This document shows positions 34,440-46,090 of a stretch of DNA of 64,000 nucleotides, piece by piece. The translations under genes and the position numbers were made by a program. Within the stretch, counting starts at the first letter, position 1, and each line of letters starts with the position of its first letter. Under the pieces are notes generated by a model. It made no database searches, was not told where the DNA came from, and worked only from the letters and a program-made list of their open reading frames with translations. Source of the DNA: Medicago truncatula (lineage: Eukaryota > Streptophyta > Magnoliopsida > Fabales > Fabaceae); assembly GCF_003473485.1 (NCBI RefSeq), contig NC_053044.1:3794501-3858500 (forward strand), in the 5' to 3' direction.

Positions 34440-35050
34440 TTGATACTCTAGAAGGACAAATAATTTGAGATATAAATATTGCAAAGTTACCTCAAGGGAA
34501 GATTTTGAGATATGTTTGATATATATCAAAATATAGACTTACCATTCAAAGTTTGTTTCTCCAAAAACCAACTCACAAACACACCACAAAAACACATGTT
34601 AGAATTTACCTTTGAGTATAAGATTGTGTTTGATCTTGCAAAAGTTAAGTATTAGATAGAACACAAGGTAGAACAATTTTTTATGTTTGATGGACAAAAG
34701 ATTATTTAATATTTTTGAAAAATATTATAAGATGATACCTTTAAATAAAGTTATCTCTTACTCATAAATGTTAACCCATCTTGATATACTTAACTTAATT
34801 TTAATCTAATTTTTCCTCCATACTTATGCATTTAATGTTTATTTAAAGTAAAATAAAATTATGTTTCTAATTATATGTTTTTTTTTTTGAAAAGGAATAA
34901 TCGTTAAGCCGTCTCGTTGTACTTAACCTAATCTGTTAGCTGTAAATGTTAAACCCGTCTTGCTATACTTAACATGTGAAAAACTTTTAACCTTAAAAGC
35001 TGTTTACGGAAATCGAACAGAGCGTGTTTGGCACTAAACGTTTTGGAACG
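34440..35050. other. Upstream region of F-box gene 2
   Basis: A+T-rich with no gene. The duplicated phrases 'gttaagccgtctcgttgtac' and 'gttaaacccgtcttgctata' occur at 34913-34970, with a third relative at about 34770. A core promoter is expected at the right edge. Confidence 0.4.
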
Positions 35051-35060
35051 TCTCTATATA
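35051..35060 (+). promoter_or_regulatory. TATA box of F-box gene 2
   Basis: TCTCTATATA precedes TTGCATTCACTAGG and lies about 40-48 bp before the start codon, equivalent in place to the box of copy 1. Confidence 0.6.
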
Positions 35061-35098
35061 TTGCATTCACTAGGTTTAAGATTTTAGGGATAACGATT

Positions 35099-36277
35099 AT
35101 GGGTTCTTCAGGTGGAGAGAGTCATGATCACAATCAGCTCTCGGTTGTACCACCTTCACCCAATCACCGCCGTTATAACCATTCACTTCCAACTCTTCCT
35201 TACGACGTCATTCCAGAAATCCTATGTAGGTTACCGGTAAAGTTCATCCTTCGATTCCGATGTGTTTGCAAGTCATGGAATTTTCTAATATCCGATCCAA
35301 AATTCGTCAAGAAACAACTCAGTGTGTCCATCGCTTGGAACCTCCACTTCCTAAACTACAGCCGTTGGTCACACAAGTATATTCTCACATCTTATCCAAT
35401 CGACTCTATTTTCACAGACATAACCTCTAACTTCATACAATCTGAGTATAACCTTTCTAATGAAGATCGGACTTATGGCAAACTTTATTTTATCATTGGC
35501 TCTTGCAACGGCATTGTGTGTATTGCAGACAATCATAACGGCTTAGTTATATTGTGGAACCCTTCCACAAAAAAAATCAAGCAGTTGCCCCTTTATGAAA
35601 AGTCGAATGGTCCTACTCTCATGACGTTTGGCTTTGGCTATGATTCTTTAAACGATAATTACAAGGTGGTTGTTGTTCTTGCCTACCTAGTTCTTGATGA
35701 GGATTATAGGTTTTTTAACAAAAATAAAGTAAAGGTTCATACTTTGGGTACTAATATATGGAGAACCATCCAGGACTATCCTTTTGGAGGTCTTCCTGTT
35801 CCAGTTATGAAGGGGGAATTTGTGAGTGGCACAATTAATTGGTTGTTGTCCGAAGAATCATCGGAATGTCCACGCTTTATTGTTTCTTTTGATTTGGCAA
35901 AGGAGTCATATCAAAAGATTTCACCTCCTAATTTGGGAGGGGTGGATGTGTGTGACATGTCGGCTTTGAGTGTTTTGAGGGATTGCTTGTGCGTGACTTC
36001 TGGTGTTGATGTTTGGGTTATGAAGGAATATGGAAATAAAGAGTCTTGGACTAAATTGTTTACTATTCCTTGCATGAGAGATCCTTCTAAACCCGAGGTC
36101 TTTGCGAAGGCATTGTATACTTTTGAGGATGATCAAGTGTTGCTGAAGTTTATGAATGATATTGACTTGAATTTGGTTCTTTACAACCCCAGGAGCGGTA
36201 CCTTGAAGGCTATTAACTTTAAATATACTCCAGAAGTCTGTGGTGAAAGTTTAATATCACCATCTTCTCTATGCTAG
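35099..36277 (+). CDS. F-box protein with FBA domain, copy 2
   Basis: Intact single-exon gene of 392 aa starting MGSSGGESHDHNQLSVVPPS. An upstream in-frame ATG at 35024 exists, but it precedes the conserved leader block shared with copy 1, so 35099 is preferred. The F-box is at about 31-72 (LPTLPYDVIPEILCRLPVKF, then RCVCKSWNFLISDPKFVKK). The FBA part shows GSCNGIVCIADNHNGLVILW, GFGYDSLNDNYKVVVVL, FVSGTINWLLSEESSECP and SFDLAKESYQKISPP. It is closely related to copy 1 across its length, differing in the N-terminus and mid-region loops. Expected role: SCF ubiquitin ligase substrate receptor with unknown target. Confidence 0.93.
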   Translation: MGSSGGESHDHNQLSVVPPSPNHRRYNHSLPTLPYDVIPEILCRLPVKFILRFRCVCKSWNFLISDPKFVKKQLSVSIAWNLHFLNYSRWSHKYILTSYPIDSIFTDITSNFIQSEYNLSNEDRTYGKLYFIIGSCNGIVCIADNHNGLVILWNPSTKKIKQLPLYEKSNGPTLMTFGFGYDSLNDNYKVVVVLAYLVLDEDYRFFNKNKVKVHTLGTNIWRTIQDYPFGGLPVPVMKGEFVSGTINWLLSEESSECPRFIVSFDLAKESYQKISPPNLGGVDVCDMSALSVLRDCLCVTSGVDVWVMKEYGNKESWTKLFTIPCMRDPSKPEVFAKALYTFEDDQVLLKFMNDIDLNLVLYNPRSGTLKAINFKYTPEVCGESLISPSSLC

Positions 36278-36744
36278 GATGTAGATGTGGTGCTATGTCA
36301 CTTAAACATAAGATTCAAGTGCAACCTTTTTGTACTTGTTTTGATTACATGTTATTTCATGGATTATTAATTAATGGACGAATGAATGATATTGCAGCTT
36401 CAGAAACTTCTGTCATTTTCATTTATATTATTTGTTTGTTATTTGGTTTTTTTTCTCTCATACATTACATTTGATATAGTTCACAATTTTGCAATGTATG
36501 CTCAAGGATGCAGAAATTTTATAATGTTGAGCCAAATGAATTACTTATACTGAACTGGTTTTCTAAATTAGGGAGCTTACATCTGGTTGACAACCATCTC
36601 CTCCTAATATATAGTGGCATTTCCATAAGGGTGGATCCATCTAACAGAGTAACTCTACCAAACCAAAATCACATAACTAGGCTAAGCCGTTATCATTATA
36701 TTCGTGATTCGTTAAATACATTGCTAAAACCATGGAATTGGTTC

Positions 36745-36830
36745 TCGTGAGTTTAGCTCGGTTGGTAGGGACAATGCATAATATATGCAAGGTCCAGGGT
36801 TTAAACCTCGGCCACCACCCAAAAAAACAT
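36745..36830 (+). repeat. tRNA-derived SINE fragment
   Basis: 'gtgagtttagctcggttggt' (A box) and 'ccagggtttaaacctcgg' (B-box-like) end in a short A-run. It belongs to the same broad family as the element at 29740-29882, in a short form. Confidence 0.5.
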
Positions 36831-36921
36831 GGAATTGCATAAGAATAACTTTTATTATAAATAACTTTTTTTTCGAGAAATTTATAAGAAGTAACTTATC
36901 AATTAAAGTAATCTTCATTCA

Positions 36922-37061
36922 ACCAAGTTGCTTGGACTCCAGTGGCAAAGAGCTCTTTTCAAGGACGTATCCGGGGAATACCGACTTCGATTCCCAGGAG
37001 GAACAACGTTTGACCAGTGCGCATGTCTCTACGCATGAGCCGGATTAGTCGTCTACCTTTG
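36922..37061 (+). repeat. SINE with 14-bp target-site duplication
   Basis: The body is 'agttgcttggactccagtgg', 'caaggacgtatccgggg', B-box-like 'cttcgattcccagg' and 'acgcatgagccggattagtc'. GTAATCTTCATTCA (36908-36921) and GTAATCCTCATTCA (37062-37075) flank it with one mismatch. The same family occurs at 44401-44574. Confidence 0.8.
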
Positions 37062-37332
37062 GTAATCCTCATTCATTTTTCTTTTCTTTTGATAGCTTAA
37101 TTTAAAAGAAACATATTCTACTTAATAAAAATAGTAATCTTGATAGTAACTCCCTTTATAAGTTGGAAACAAAGACACTCGTGATATTAACCTTCTTTGG
37201 GCCTTTAAAACTCTGCTTCAGATTTTATTTTTTCCCTTTCTTGACGCAAACAGCACTTCGGAAATATTGATACGAAACGCTACTTTGAAATCAATCTCTA
37301 TACATTGCATTCATTAGGGTTCCAACTTCGCT

Positions 37333-37560
37333 ATGACAGAGGAAAACACTTCCATCAACAACCAGCTTTCGGTTGTACCACCTTCACCCTCTTTCAGCAG
37401 CGATTTACTTCATGAGTCGCCGCTTCCCACTCTTCCTTTCGATGTCATTCTAGAAATTCTGTGTAGGCTGCCGGTGAAACTCCAATGTGTCTGCAAGTCC
37501 TGGAATTTATATTATTTTCTTGCTAGAGATTTTTGTTCTGCGTTGAAATTTTACTTATAA
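37333..37560 (+). pseudogene. F-box gene copy 3, truncated
   Basis: A 75-codon frame begins MTEENTSINNQLSVVPPSPS and continues LPTLPFDVILEILCRLPVKL, QCVCKSWN, after which homology stops. The F-box lacks about four residues (FILRFR reduced to L) and everything C-terminal, including the whole FBA domain, is missing. The leader (TATACATTGCATTCATTAGG at about 37299) is conserved but its TATA box is altered. It probably arose as a partial tandem duplicate of the genes at 26.2 and 35.1 kb. A short F-box-only peptide cannot be excluded. Confidence 0.85.
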
Positions 37561-38315
37561 CTGAACTTGTTTTCATTTTTCCAACTCATCAATTAAGCTA
37601 AAATGTTTCTATAAGTTAAGCTAAAACGTCGCCAAATTATCTTTCTATTCTGTTTTTGTTTTGTTGAATAATATACTTTATGTTTGCTAGAAACCTATTG
37701 CATTTGAAAGACATAATATACACTGCATGTTCTCTTAAACGTAAATCTGTAGTGTGAACTTATCATAATACACAATCAACTTGCTAATTTGATCTAACCA
37801 ATTTGAAAGAGTAGTTCTGATATTTATGTTACACACAGTTTAAGAGGGTACATCAAAGATTACAACCATGCGTATTAATCTTACTAATATGACAACATAT
37901 AATTCTGCAAATACTGATTTTGGATAAAATACACAAAGTACCATCTCTGACAGATTGGTTGGGGGTACCTGCAAGCACTCATGTCTGAGGTAATGAACAC
38001 AGTGTGTAGAGTTTTCTTGTGGGATTACTACAAGTTTGAATGGACCCGAGAATTGGTTCTGATAGGCCTCGGCTCAGTCCGAAACATATTTCATTATGGA
38101 GGAGGCTCAACATCAAAGTTCACTCTCCCTTTCCACATCAAACAAGGAATCTAAAATAAAGATTCCTTTTATTTTTACATCACAAAGTATTTTCAACAGA
38201 TTAGCGATTTCAGCCTCTGGCGTTTCTATGAAACCAATAGTCTTCCTTGGGAACCTGTAATATGTATATTCAACAGATTATATATTTATTGTTTTATAGG
38301 AATGAGAATAAATAT
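37561..38315. other. Intergenic DNA between F-box copy 3 and the CNL gene
   Basis: A+T-rich on the left. 37930-38160 is richer in G+C and may be a transposon fragment, but no family was recognised. Confidence 0.35.
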
Positions 38316-38461
38316 GTTGCACTGTCGGTGGATAAAATATATTACATCGCCAATCAACCATAAACCATCAGTTAGATATGATGAAAGTCAAACTCTTCAA
38401 ATGATCGAACGATTATGATTGATTGACGATGTAAAAATATTTACACTGTCCGTTGTTGCAT
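38316..38461. repeat. MITE near the CNL 3' end
   Basis: The left end 'gttgcactgtcggtgg' plus 'ttacatcgccaatcaacc' mirrors the right end 'gattgattgacgatgtaaaa' plus 'ttacactgtccgttgttgca'. It is about 145 bp and lies 40 bp from the inferred CNL stop codon. Confidence 0.7.
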
Positions 38462-38500
38462 AGGAATGTTACAATTAAAAAAACTTTAGTTCTGATTAAA

Positions 38501-41500
38501 TTACATACCTCTATTGAAAATATTTCTTATAGTGGTATTAAGGTCAGCTTCCAAGTAACATTGATCTCCATTCTCATTCAAACAAATTCTTCTGAGAATT
38601 GATGCCCTTAAGATTCCATGCGAAAAAGTCTCCATTGCAGGACACTCAACCACATATAATTTATTCAACAATGGAAATCTGAAGTTGTGATTTCCACTAC
38701 AAAAGCATCTTAGTTCTTGCAAATTCAAAAACTTTAAGGTTACTAATCTTGAGAAAACAAGTCCGAGATCTTCTTCTACTTCTCCTTGATCCTTCGCAAT
38801 AATCTCCTCTACACCACAATCACTTATCTCAAGTACTTGTAGTTGCAAAAGATCTTTAGCCACAGAAAATGGAAATACATGATTTAGGCTTTCACATTTT
38901 GTTGCTTTTACCATTGACAGGTTTTGAAACTTGATTTTTCCTTGAGGATCCTTATTCCACAAATACTTAAGATTTGGTAAATGTCCTAAAGATAAATTTC
39001 TCAGTGGAATTTCAAGCTCTTCTTCACTTATACCATTTACTTCATATATAACTTTTACTGCAAGACAGTGCCATAAATTCAATGATTCTATGTTTTGTAA
39101 TTTGTTTAGCACATGACTTGGGAAAACACTCAAAAGCTGGTCACATGATATGATTTCCAATTTTTTCAATTTGCAAAACGATGTTTGAATGAGCTGGTTT
39201 GGCCATATTGACTTCAAATTGTCCATGTGAGAAATCACTAATGTCTCTAAGTTGGGGAATATTGGAACCTATATCATAAAGTTGATTAGAATAAACATAC
39301 TTCAGAGTAAGATATCACAGTTGAATATACACAATAAGCGGTTACATACAACATAATTAAGCCCTTTTAGCATAAGTGTTTATTGTGTAAGTGCTTATGT
39401 ATAAGCTATTTTTGTAACAAAATATAAAATAAAGTCAAACTCTTTTCATAAGCTGAAAATATAGCTTATAGACATGTTTTAAGTTTTTTTCGTAAGCTCT
39501 CACGAAAACTTTCATAAGTGTTTATGCCAATAGACAAGCTCAAATAAGTCAATCCAACTGACCCTCAGTCTAACAACTAACAAAGAAAAACTAGAAAAAT
39601 TATAAACAAAGGAAAATATGAAGCAATTTGAAATGCTTACCATTTCAACAGGATGAGATTTTCTTATATGGAGATGGTGATGCGTAGTTTCCTCACGGAC
39701 AAATATCTTATCTACCAATTTGCATGAACTAATTAAAAGATGTTGAAGTTTAACCAATTTTTCAGCCACTGAGAATGAGAAAAGATGTTTCAAACTTTCA
39801 CAACCATCTACAGTCAAATTGGTCAAATTTTGAAAGCAAGAATTTGCTGAAAGTTTGTCATCCCATATCCTCTGTACATTGATTGAGTAAAGCTTCAATG
39901 TCTCCAAACTTGGAAATTCAACCTGTCAACAGTTATGAAAGTTTCATTATCACTAACAAAAAAAAACTGTCACTACATTTTTGAGTTGGTGAATTAGAGA
40001 GAACAAAGGCATGAGATGGTGAAACGTCTGTTTCAACTAGATGATTAACGCAGTTCAAATATGTGGTTAATTACATTCAGTGGATGGTTAATGACTATAA
40101 CAAGGTTTCGTAACTCATTAAACATGCACTAAACAAAAGTAACTACGATTTTGAACACTTGGAAATCATGTATATTTGAACACCTGAAAATGAGTTCATA
40201 ATCTTGGTTAAATTGTGTTCGGAGGATGGTCAATGAGTTTTAACAACTTGGTACATTCATTAAAAATATATTGAAGAGCAATATGTCATGCTTGTACCTT
40301 ATCATTCAAAAGTTGACTGGAGAAATCATTGTTGTTTTCACTATCCTTATTGCAAGACTCAGGAGAGAGACTAACAAGGGAAGGTAAAGATTCAAGCGTA
40401 AGTGAACGCAATTTCGGGAGCGCTATCTTGTCATCTTCTCCTTCATTCTCTTGTATTTTCTTGGCTATGATATAGTTCATATATCTACATTCAGAAATCT
40501 CAATTTCAACAAGTTCTGTTAGGTGTTGAACCATTGAATGCAAGAAAACAGACTCCATCAGATCACAGTTTTTCACTTTAATAACTTGTAGTTTTGCAAA
40601 AGCCTCTGCTGGAAGTGGATCACTACATATTCTCTCCAATTTCATCATATTTTGAATGATCAAAGACTCCAAGTTGGGAAAAGCATGATCATGAACAGAC
40701 CATATGGTTGGTCCAATAATGCTTTCCATTTCATCACAAGTTTTTATATTAAGATGCTTCAATTGTGAAAATCCTTCATCATTCAATTCATAAAGTACTT
40801 CCTTTACACCTGTTGAAGTTATGAAATATTATTATAGTGAAATATGCTTGATACTAATTTGACACAAAAGCCTAAATACAAAATACATAGACTCAGTACT
40901 AAATCCTAAGAGAGATTCTGAAATAATATACAAGATATTTTAAATATTATAGCGCTTACCCTTCAGTTCAGCTAAGTACAAATCTTCAGCACGAGTCATC
41001 AACATTTTGACGCCATAATCCATTAGAATTCTTGAATCCATTCTCAAATTGAGCTTAAGAACTCTTGAACTTTTGTCGTTCACAGATTCCTCCTCAGAAA
41101 ATTTCCATCCATCTCCAATCAAAATCTTGTAACTTTCTAGTCTTCCAAAGGAAAGCATGTCTCTAGGAAAGATTGTAGCATCATTTATGTGCATGTTCAA
41201 AGTTGATAGTTGATGCAAATTTTTCAACTCACTTAGAATTGAAGTATTGTTTTGGCTTTCAATTTCTTTAACCTTAACCTCCCATTGAATGTTTGAGTCC
41301 CACATATAAAGTTCTTCTAAGCTTGTCAGGCTTGATAACAGATTCCGAGGTACTATTTCTAGTGTCGAGCAATCAGACAAATCTAGTAACCTAAGATTAG
41401 TCAAGTGTTCAATTTCAGGAGGGATCACTCTAAGCTCAGATTTCTCAATATTAAGAATCTCTAAACTTGTGATTTCTCCGACAATAGCAATGTCTTCCAG

Positions 41501-43219
41501 AATGCATTGATAAAGACTGAGTGCTTGGAGGTTTGTCAAAAGAGCAAGAGATGAAGGAAGTGATGGAGTACAATTCACACCTCCTAAACTTAGTACCTTT
41601 AGTTCTTTCGTTTGGTCAAAGAAATTATCATGAATTTTCAAATGGTTACCTTGAGAGTTGAGTTTTAGTATCTTCAGGTTGGGACATTCTAACCTCTCAG
41701 GAAGTTCATTGATCAAACACCAATCCAAGAAAATATGATGACAGTTTTTCAAAAACTCTTTTCTTGGCCATTCTTTCAATGTGGCGTTTTTCTCGACCGT
41801 AAAGAATGGCTTGACCTTCGACCCAATGGAGGCAGCCACATTGCGAACGACATCAAGCGCCACAACCGGATCTTTTTCGTCTTCAAGCAACAAACAAGCA
41901 TCTCTCAAGTTGTCTATCAATTTGTGAAGTCTGTTTCTTCCATCTGCCAGTGTATCGACGTGTTTATGCAAACCTAAACACCAACCATACACCAACAAAT
42001 CTTTTTTGTTGTAACCATTTCCCATTGATCCTAAAAGAAGGAAGAATGTTTTGAGTTCTTGACTTTCTAATGAATCATAACTTAGTTCAATAGCTGAATG
42101 CACTTTAGAATAAAAACATCCATCAAAGTCAAAATTCGTTAACTGCTCAAGTGCATCCTTCCAAGCATATAAATCCTTGTTCTTCAATGCCTCCACCAAA
42201 TTAACAATCAAAAGTGGCAAACCAGCACAGTTTTTGGCTACTTTCATTGCTACCGGCTGAATACTAAGATCTTTAACAGCATTCTCTCCCCTCTTCTCAA
42301 ACAAATTCCAACTCTCATCCTCGGACAAAACTTCAAGTCTATAAACCTTCTTTACACCAAAGTTAGTGGTCAACACATTAAGATCTCTGGAAGTTACAAT
42401 TACTTTGCAACCTTCCTGATCGTCACCAAAAGGAATACCAACTTCAGTTAAGCTAAGCTTTCCCCAAATATCATCGAGTATCACAAGAATCTTGATCTCC
42501 TGCCTAATCCTTTGGCGTAACCGACTCGCCCGTCCCACCTCAGTCAGCTCATCAAACTTTAGCCCTAACCCATCAGCTATTTCGGATCGAATCGTTCTCA
42601 CATCAGGAGAATTTGTCACTGTAGCCATCACTACCACATCGAATAAACCATCTTTCTCGGCTTTCCATGCTAGTTCCTTCACCAATGCAGTTTTACCCAC
42701 ACCAGCCATTCCGTACAAACCAATCATGTGAACACTGGAATCCTCTTTTAACACTTGAAGAATTTCATTCAACATTGTTGTTCTTGATTCCAGTTCCACA
42801 TAACCTCTAGCACTAGGACTGAAATTGCATTTCAATGCACAACGGTAAGATATCCGATCAAATTTTTCTTGTTTGATTTCACAAAGAAGATCCACCAAGG
42901 TTTTTGCGCTCTGACTCTTAGTGTACTTTGAGTACACATCCATGCATCCAACTCTTCCTTCGTCTTCACCTCGGAGGAATGCCTCTGCCTTTTCAATGGC
43001 TGCTTGCGCTCTAAAAAACCAGTCACGCACCGTGTCTTCAATCTCTTCCCCGTTTCTTTTGGCAGCTTCAACAGTGTGCCTCATTTCTTTCTCCTCCCTC
43101 TGCAGCTTCTGAATCTCAGTCTCGAGTTCGATGAGGTAACTGTTGTACATCAATACATATGTAAATTGTCGAATGAAAGGTAAAGCCACGTTCGACGCTA
43201 CGCTAGCTATAAGATCCAT
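38501..43219 (-). CDS. CC-NBS-LRR disease resistance protein (CNL)
   Basis: Intracellular immune receptor of the RPS2/At4g27190-like type. Exons join in frame: 43219-40960, 40809-40298, 39922-39641 and 39268-38501, giving about 1,273 aa. Residues 25-75 form a coiled coil (ELETEIQKLQREEKEMRHTV). The NB-ARC domain has P-loop GMAGVGKT (170-177), kinase-2 ILVILDDIW (244-252) and GLPL (333-336). The MHD position reads ALD (454-456) within VVALDVVRNVA, unlike the usual VKMHDVVRDVA. LRRs begin near 505 and continue through exons 2-4, where FPNLE/LKSIW-type repeats recur per exon. The last exon could be spliced further, since AGAG|GTATGT precedes the TAA. A 5'-UTR intron precedes the start codon. A MITE lies in intron 3. 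Confidence 0.9.
39358..39560. repeat. MITE in CNL intron 3
   Basis: 'cttttagcataagtgtttat' and 'cataagtgtttatgccaata' plus 'gacaagctcaaataagtcaa' are the TTATAAGCT/CATAAGTG type seen in the HPR1 intron at 57172 and 57711. No coding capacity. Its right edge begins 80 bp from exon 3. Confidence 0.6.
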
Positions 43220-43241
43220 CCTTGTCAGGCTTCTTGATTGA

Positions 43242-43960
43242 TCTGCAAAAAATCAAACCAAAGCTTTGAATCACAGGTGATTCTTAATATTGAGAAAAAT
43301 TGCTGTCAAATACGTATAATTGTGGTCACAGTTATGTCAAAAATGTTGACATTGCGGCCACAATTGCGTTTGTGAACCATCTTTTAAAACTTTGAACTGA
43401 ACAAAACTAAGAAAACAATATGTTCTATTCCTAAAACAATAGAACAAAAATAAGAAAGAGTTACAGTATTATAACAGTGTTTCAATTTTCAATACAATAC
43501 TACAACTAGAAGAAGAAGAAAAAAATAGCGACGGAACTTTTAAGACATGAAAACGCAAAAACCGTCTCTAATTTTGCGGCTAACTGTTAGAGATGCTAAA
43601 TCCAGTGACCAATTATATTTTTTTCTGAATTTAACTTTCGTCGCTATTTCAACTTTTTCTACTTTCCAATATAATAAAGGGAGTGTTGACTTTCCAAAAC
43701 TCTCTCAGTTCAGAAGAATGTGAAACTATAATGTTTGCATGTTATCATTATGAAAACAATGATACCAACCAGATTTATGGAATAATAAAGTTTAATTAAG
43801 CATTAACTAAGTTGCAATATTCATATTAAACCAAGAATTTTAACATGAAGTTTGACTTTGATTTGAGATGCATATGAAAATTATACATACCAATATGCAG
43901 TGATAGTAGTAGTTGATTGATGTTCAGCTAATGCCAAGAACTCAGTTGTTGCCTAGAATA
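43242..43960 (-). other. 5'-UTR exon and intron of the CNL gene
   Basis: On the minus strand a donor CATATTG|GTATGT at 43891/43890 and an acceptor TTTTGCAG|AT at 43243/43242 would join a leader exon ending at 43891 to the start-codon exon. Leader introns are common in this receptor class. The transcription start is not visible. Confidence 0.5.
43523..43650. repeat. MITE in the CNL leader intron
   Basis: Ends 'aaaaatagcgacggaac' and 'gttcgtcgctatttc'-like ('aactttcgtcgctatttc') are inverted. It is about 128 bp, with CACTA-like GCGACGG termini. Confidence 0.6.
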
Positions 43961-44388
43961 GAACACATTGAATAAGCTATCTACTGTGTTATTTATCTTA
44001 TCTTATAACTCCCATACTCTTTTTTTTAACCTATAGTTCTAGTACATACTTTTGTTTACCATTGGAAAATTACAATGAATGATTAGTAGTACTTTGTTCA
44101 ATTGTTCTCCATATAAAATTCCACACGTGAAACTTGCTCTGTACCATTTTATGAATTATTATGTTTTTCCTTGACAGACTGTTTCACCAGTTATATAATA
44201 TTAATGCCACATGGTAGTTCGATGGTGCACGTTTGGGATGTAGGACCGAGTGTGATTCTTTTAAGATCTCATATTTAAATTATCTTCATGTCAATTTATG
44301 TGGGAATGCTCATATAAAACTTTGTCTTGGCTTTAATTTCAGCCTAAAATACTTTTTTTTTTTTTTAACAGATCATAAACAACCTAGA
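43961..44388. other. Upstream region of the CNL gene
   Basis: A+T-rich with no gene. The CNL promoter is expected here, but no single TATA box stands out. Confidence 0.35.
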
Positions 44389-44400
44389 ACAAACAATAGT

Positions 44401-44574
44401 AAACCAAGTTGTTTGAGCTCTAGTGACAAAGAGCTCCTTTCAAGGACGTATCCGGGAAATACCGGATTCGATTCACAGAGGAACAACGCTTGGTCAGTGT
44501 GCATGTCTCTACGCACGAACTGGATTAGTCGTCCACCATTGATAGATCAGAACTGGTGCGCCAAAAAAAGAAAT
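44401..44574 (+). repeat. SINE with perfect 12-bp target-site duplication
   Basis: Same family as 36922-37061: 'agttgtttgagctctagtga', 'caaggacgtatccggg', 'acgcacgaactggattagtc'. ACAAACAATAGT occurs at 44389-44400 and 44575-44586. The perfect duplication suggests a younger insertion than the copy at 36.9 kb. Confidence 0.85.
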
Positions 44575-44586
44575 ACAAACAATAGT

Positions 44587-46090
44587 TAAGGCAGATGTTT
44601 TCGATAACTACTTGCGCAAGTTGCTAAAATTGAGTTAAGGCAGACAAGTCATCTCCACGCTCCCACAATCTCTTTCTATGAGTTATGAGTTGTTTTTGAT
44701 ACGAAATAAAAAAATAATTTGGATTATCTATCACAATTTATTAATCATATAGCGAATACAAATATTTGTGATTTTGAAAGCTATTAACCACTATTTTATG
44801 TCTATATTTAAATATAAATTATGAAAAATAGATATAATAATGGTAGCATCTTTCAACGTACAATTTTCAATACATTCTATTTTATTGATTAAAATATATA
44901 AATCACACTATATATATACGTGATCCACATAATGTGGGGATTGGCATCATGAATAAAACAAGAACATATATTTTTATTTTTAGTTTAGAAATCTAATGTG
45001 TCTTGGTTGCCTTACCTGGCTCTGTGAGAAGGGGTTATGACAAAGATAGAGATCTACTTTTTTAAATATTTTCAAAATGGGATCCCACCAATATCTCATT
45101 TCCGTTTATCTCTTTAATAAATTGTGTTATCCATTTCTTCACCTTGACCCCACTAAGTGACATAGTAGCTGCAGCAAGAGGACATCAATGGAGTGGGGCA
45201 AAGAATACTATCCAACTTTATGTTCTTGCCTCCTATACTGCCCTCTGTCCATTCAGTCTTCAGTCTCCATCTCCACAAATCCATAGTGAGACCATAACAG
45301 TAGCAAAAGATAATAAAAATCAATATTAAGTATAGTGTATTTTCCTCCTGTAACTGTTAACTAAAATCTAAAATCAATTATAGACAACTTGAGCAACAAA
45401 AAATAATTCGCAACAAGTTACGTAAGTTTTCAACGTTTGAAACTCGAACCTCCTAAATGAAGGAGTTATGTGAGAGATCTCGTCATTAAAATCTAATTAT
45501 ATATTTAGTTGTGAAAGCCAATAAATTTAACATGAGATCATCATCGTTACCCCGTTCATGTTGAATTCCAATGAGAAAATCTAAATTCGGATCAAATGGT
45601 ACAGCTACCCCCGACATGTTTTTTTGTGCGAACTTGGTATCTATGCTCACAAGACTAATCCCTCTAGCTGGATAAGACCACGATAGATAGCAAAGTACTC
45701 CCTAAGGACCCCGCATGTTCTGAATCTTTATTAAATTTATTATTCGCACCATTTCATTTAAAAGTGTCCGACAACAAACCAATTTCAAATGTTAATTGTA
45801 TTTTGATAGTATCTAATTGAACATAACTAATTTTGAGTATTTCATTTCATTTTTTCCGATACAAGTACAAATATTCATATTGCCACTCTTCATTAAGAGA
45901 ATCAATTTCAATTGATGTTATACAAAAATTCATGATTTCCATCTGTCTTTTTAAATAAAATAATATGCGTTAATTTGACCTAATGGGAAGAATGTTGCAT
46001 ACATGCAGCTACCTTTGTCGCTAAAATGGATGCTAGCATCCACTATTCTAATGTTACTTTATCCTTAGCATGTAAATCTGTGAAATCCTC
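44587..46090. other. Intergenic DNA between CNL and HPR1
   Basis: No gene was seen. The HPR1 3'-UTR should begin at 46090 and run left. 45600-45740 is locally G+C-richer ('ctagctggataagaccacg') and may be a SINE-like fragment, but this is not certain. Confidence 0.4.

Noticed and set aside
35024..35098. Upstream in-frame ATG of F-box gene 2
   Set aside because: It lies before the conserved TATA/leader block shared with copy 1, so it would be outside the transcript; 35099 is preferred.
41735..41977. Plus-strand frames within the CNL exon (also 42492-42731 and 42921-43112)
   Set aside because: They are antisense shadows of the CNL coding exon.
43320..43385. Copy of the TTTGTTCAAATT repeat family ('gcggccacaattgcg')
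   Set aside because: Some vocabulary is similar, but the diagnostic words are missing and no inverted ends could be paired.
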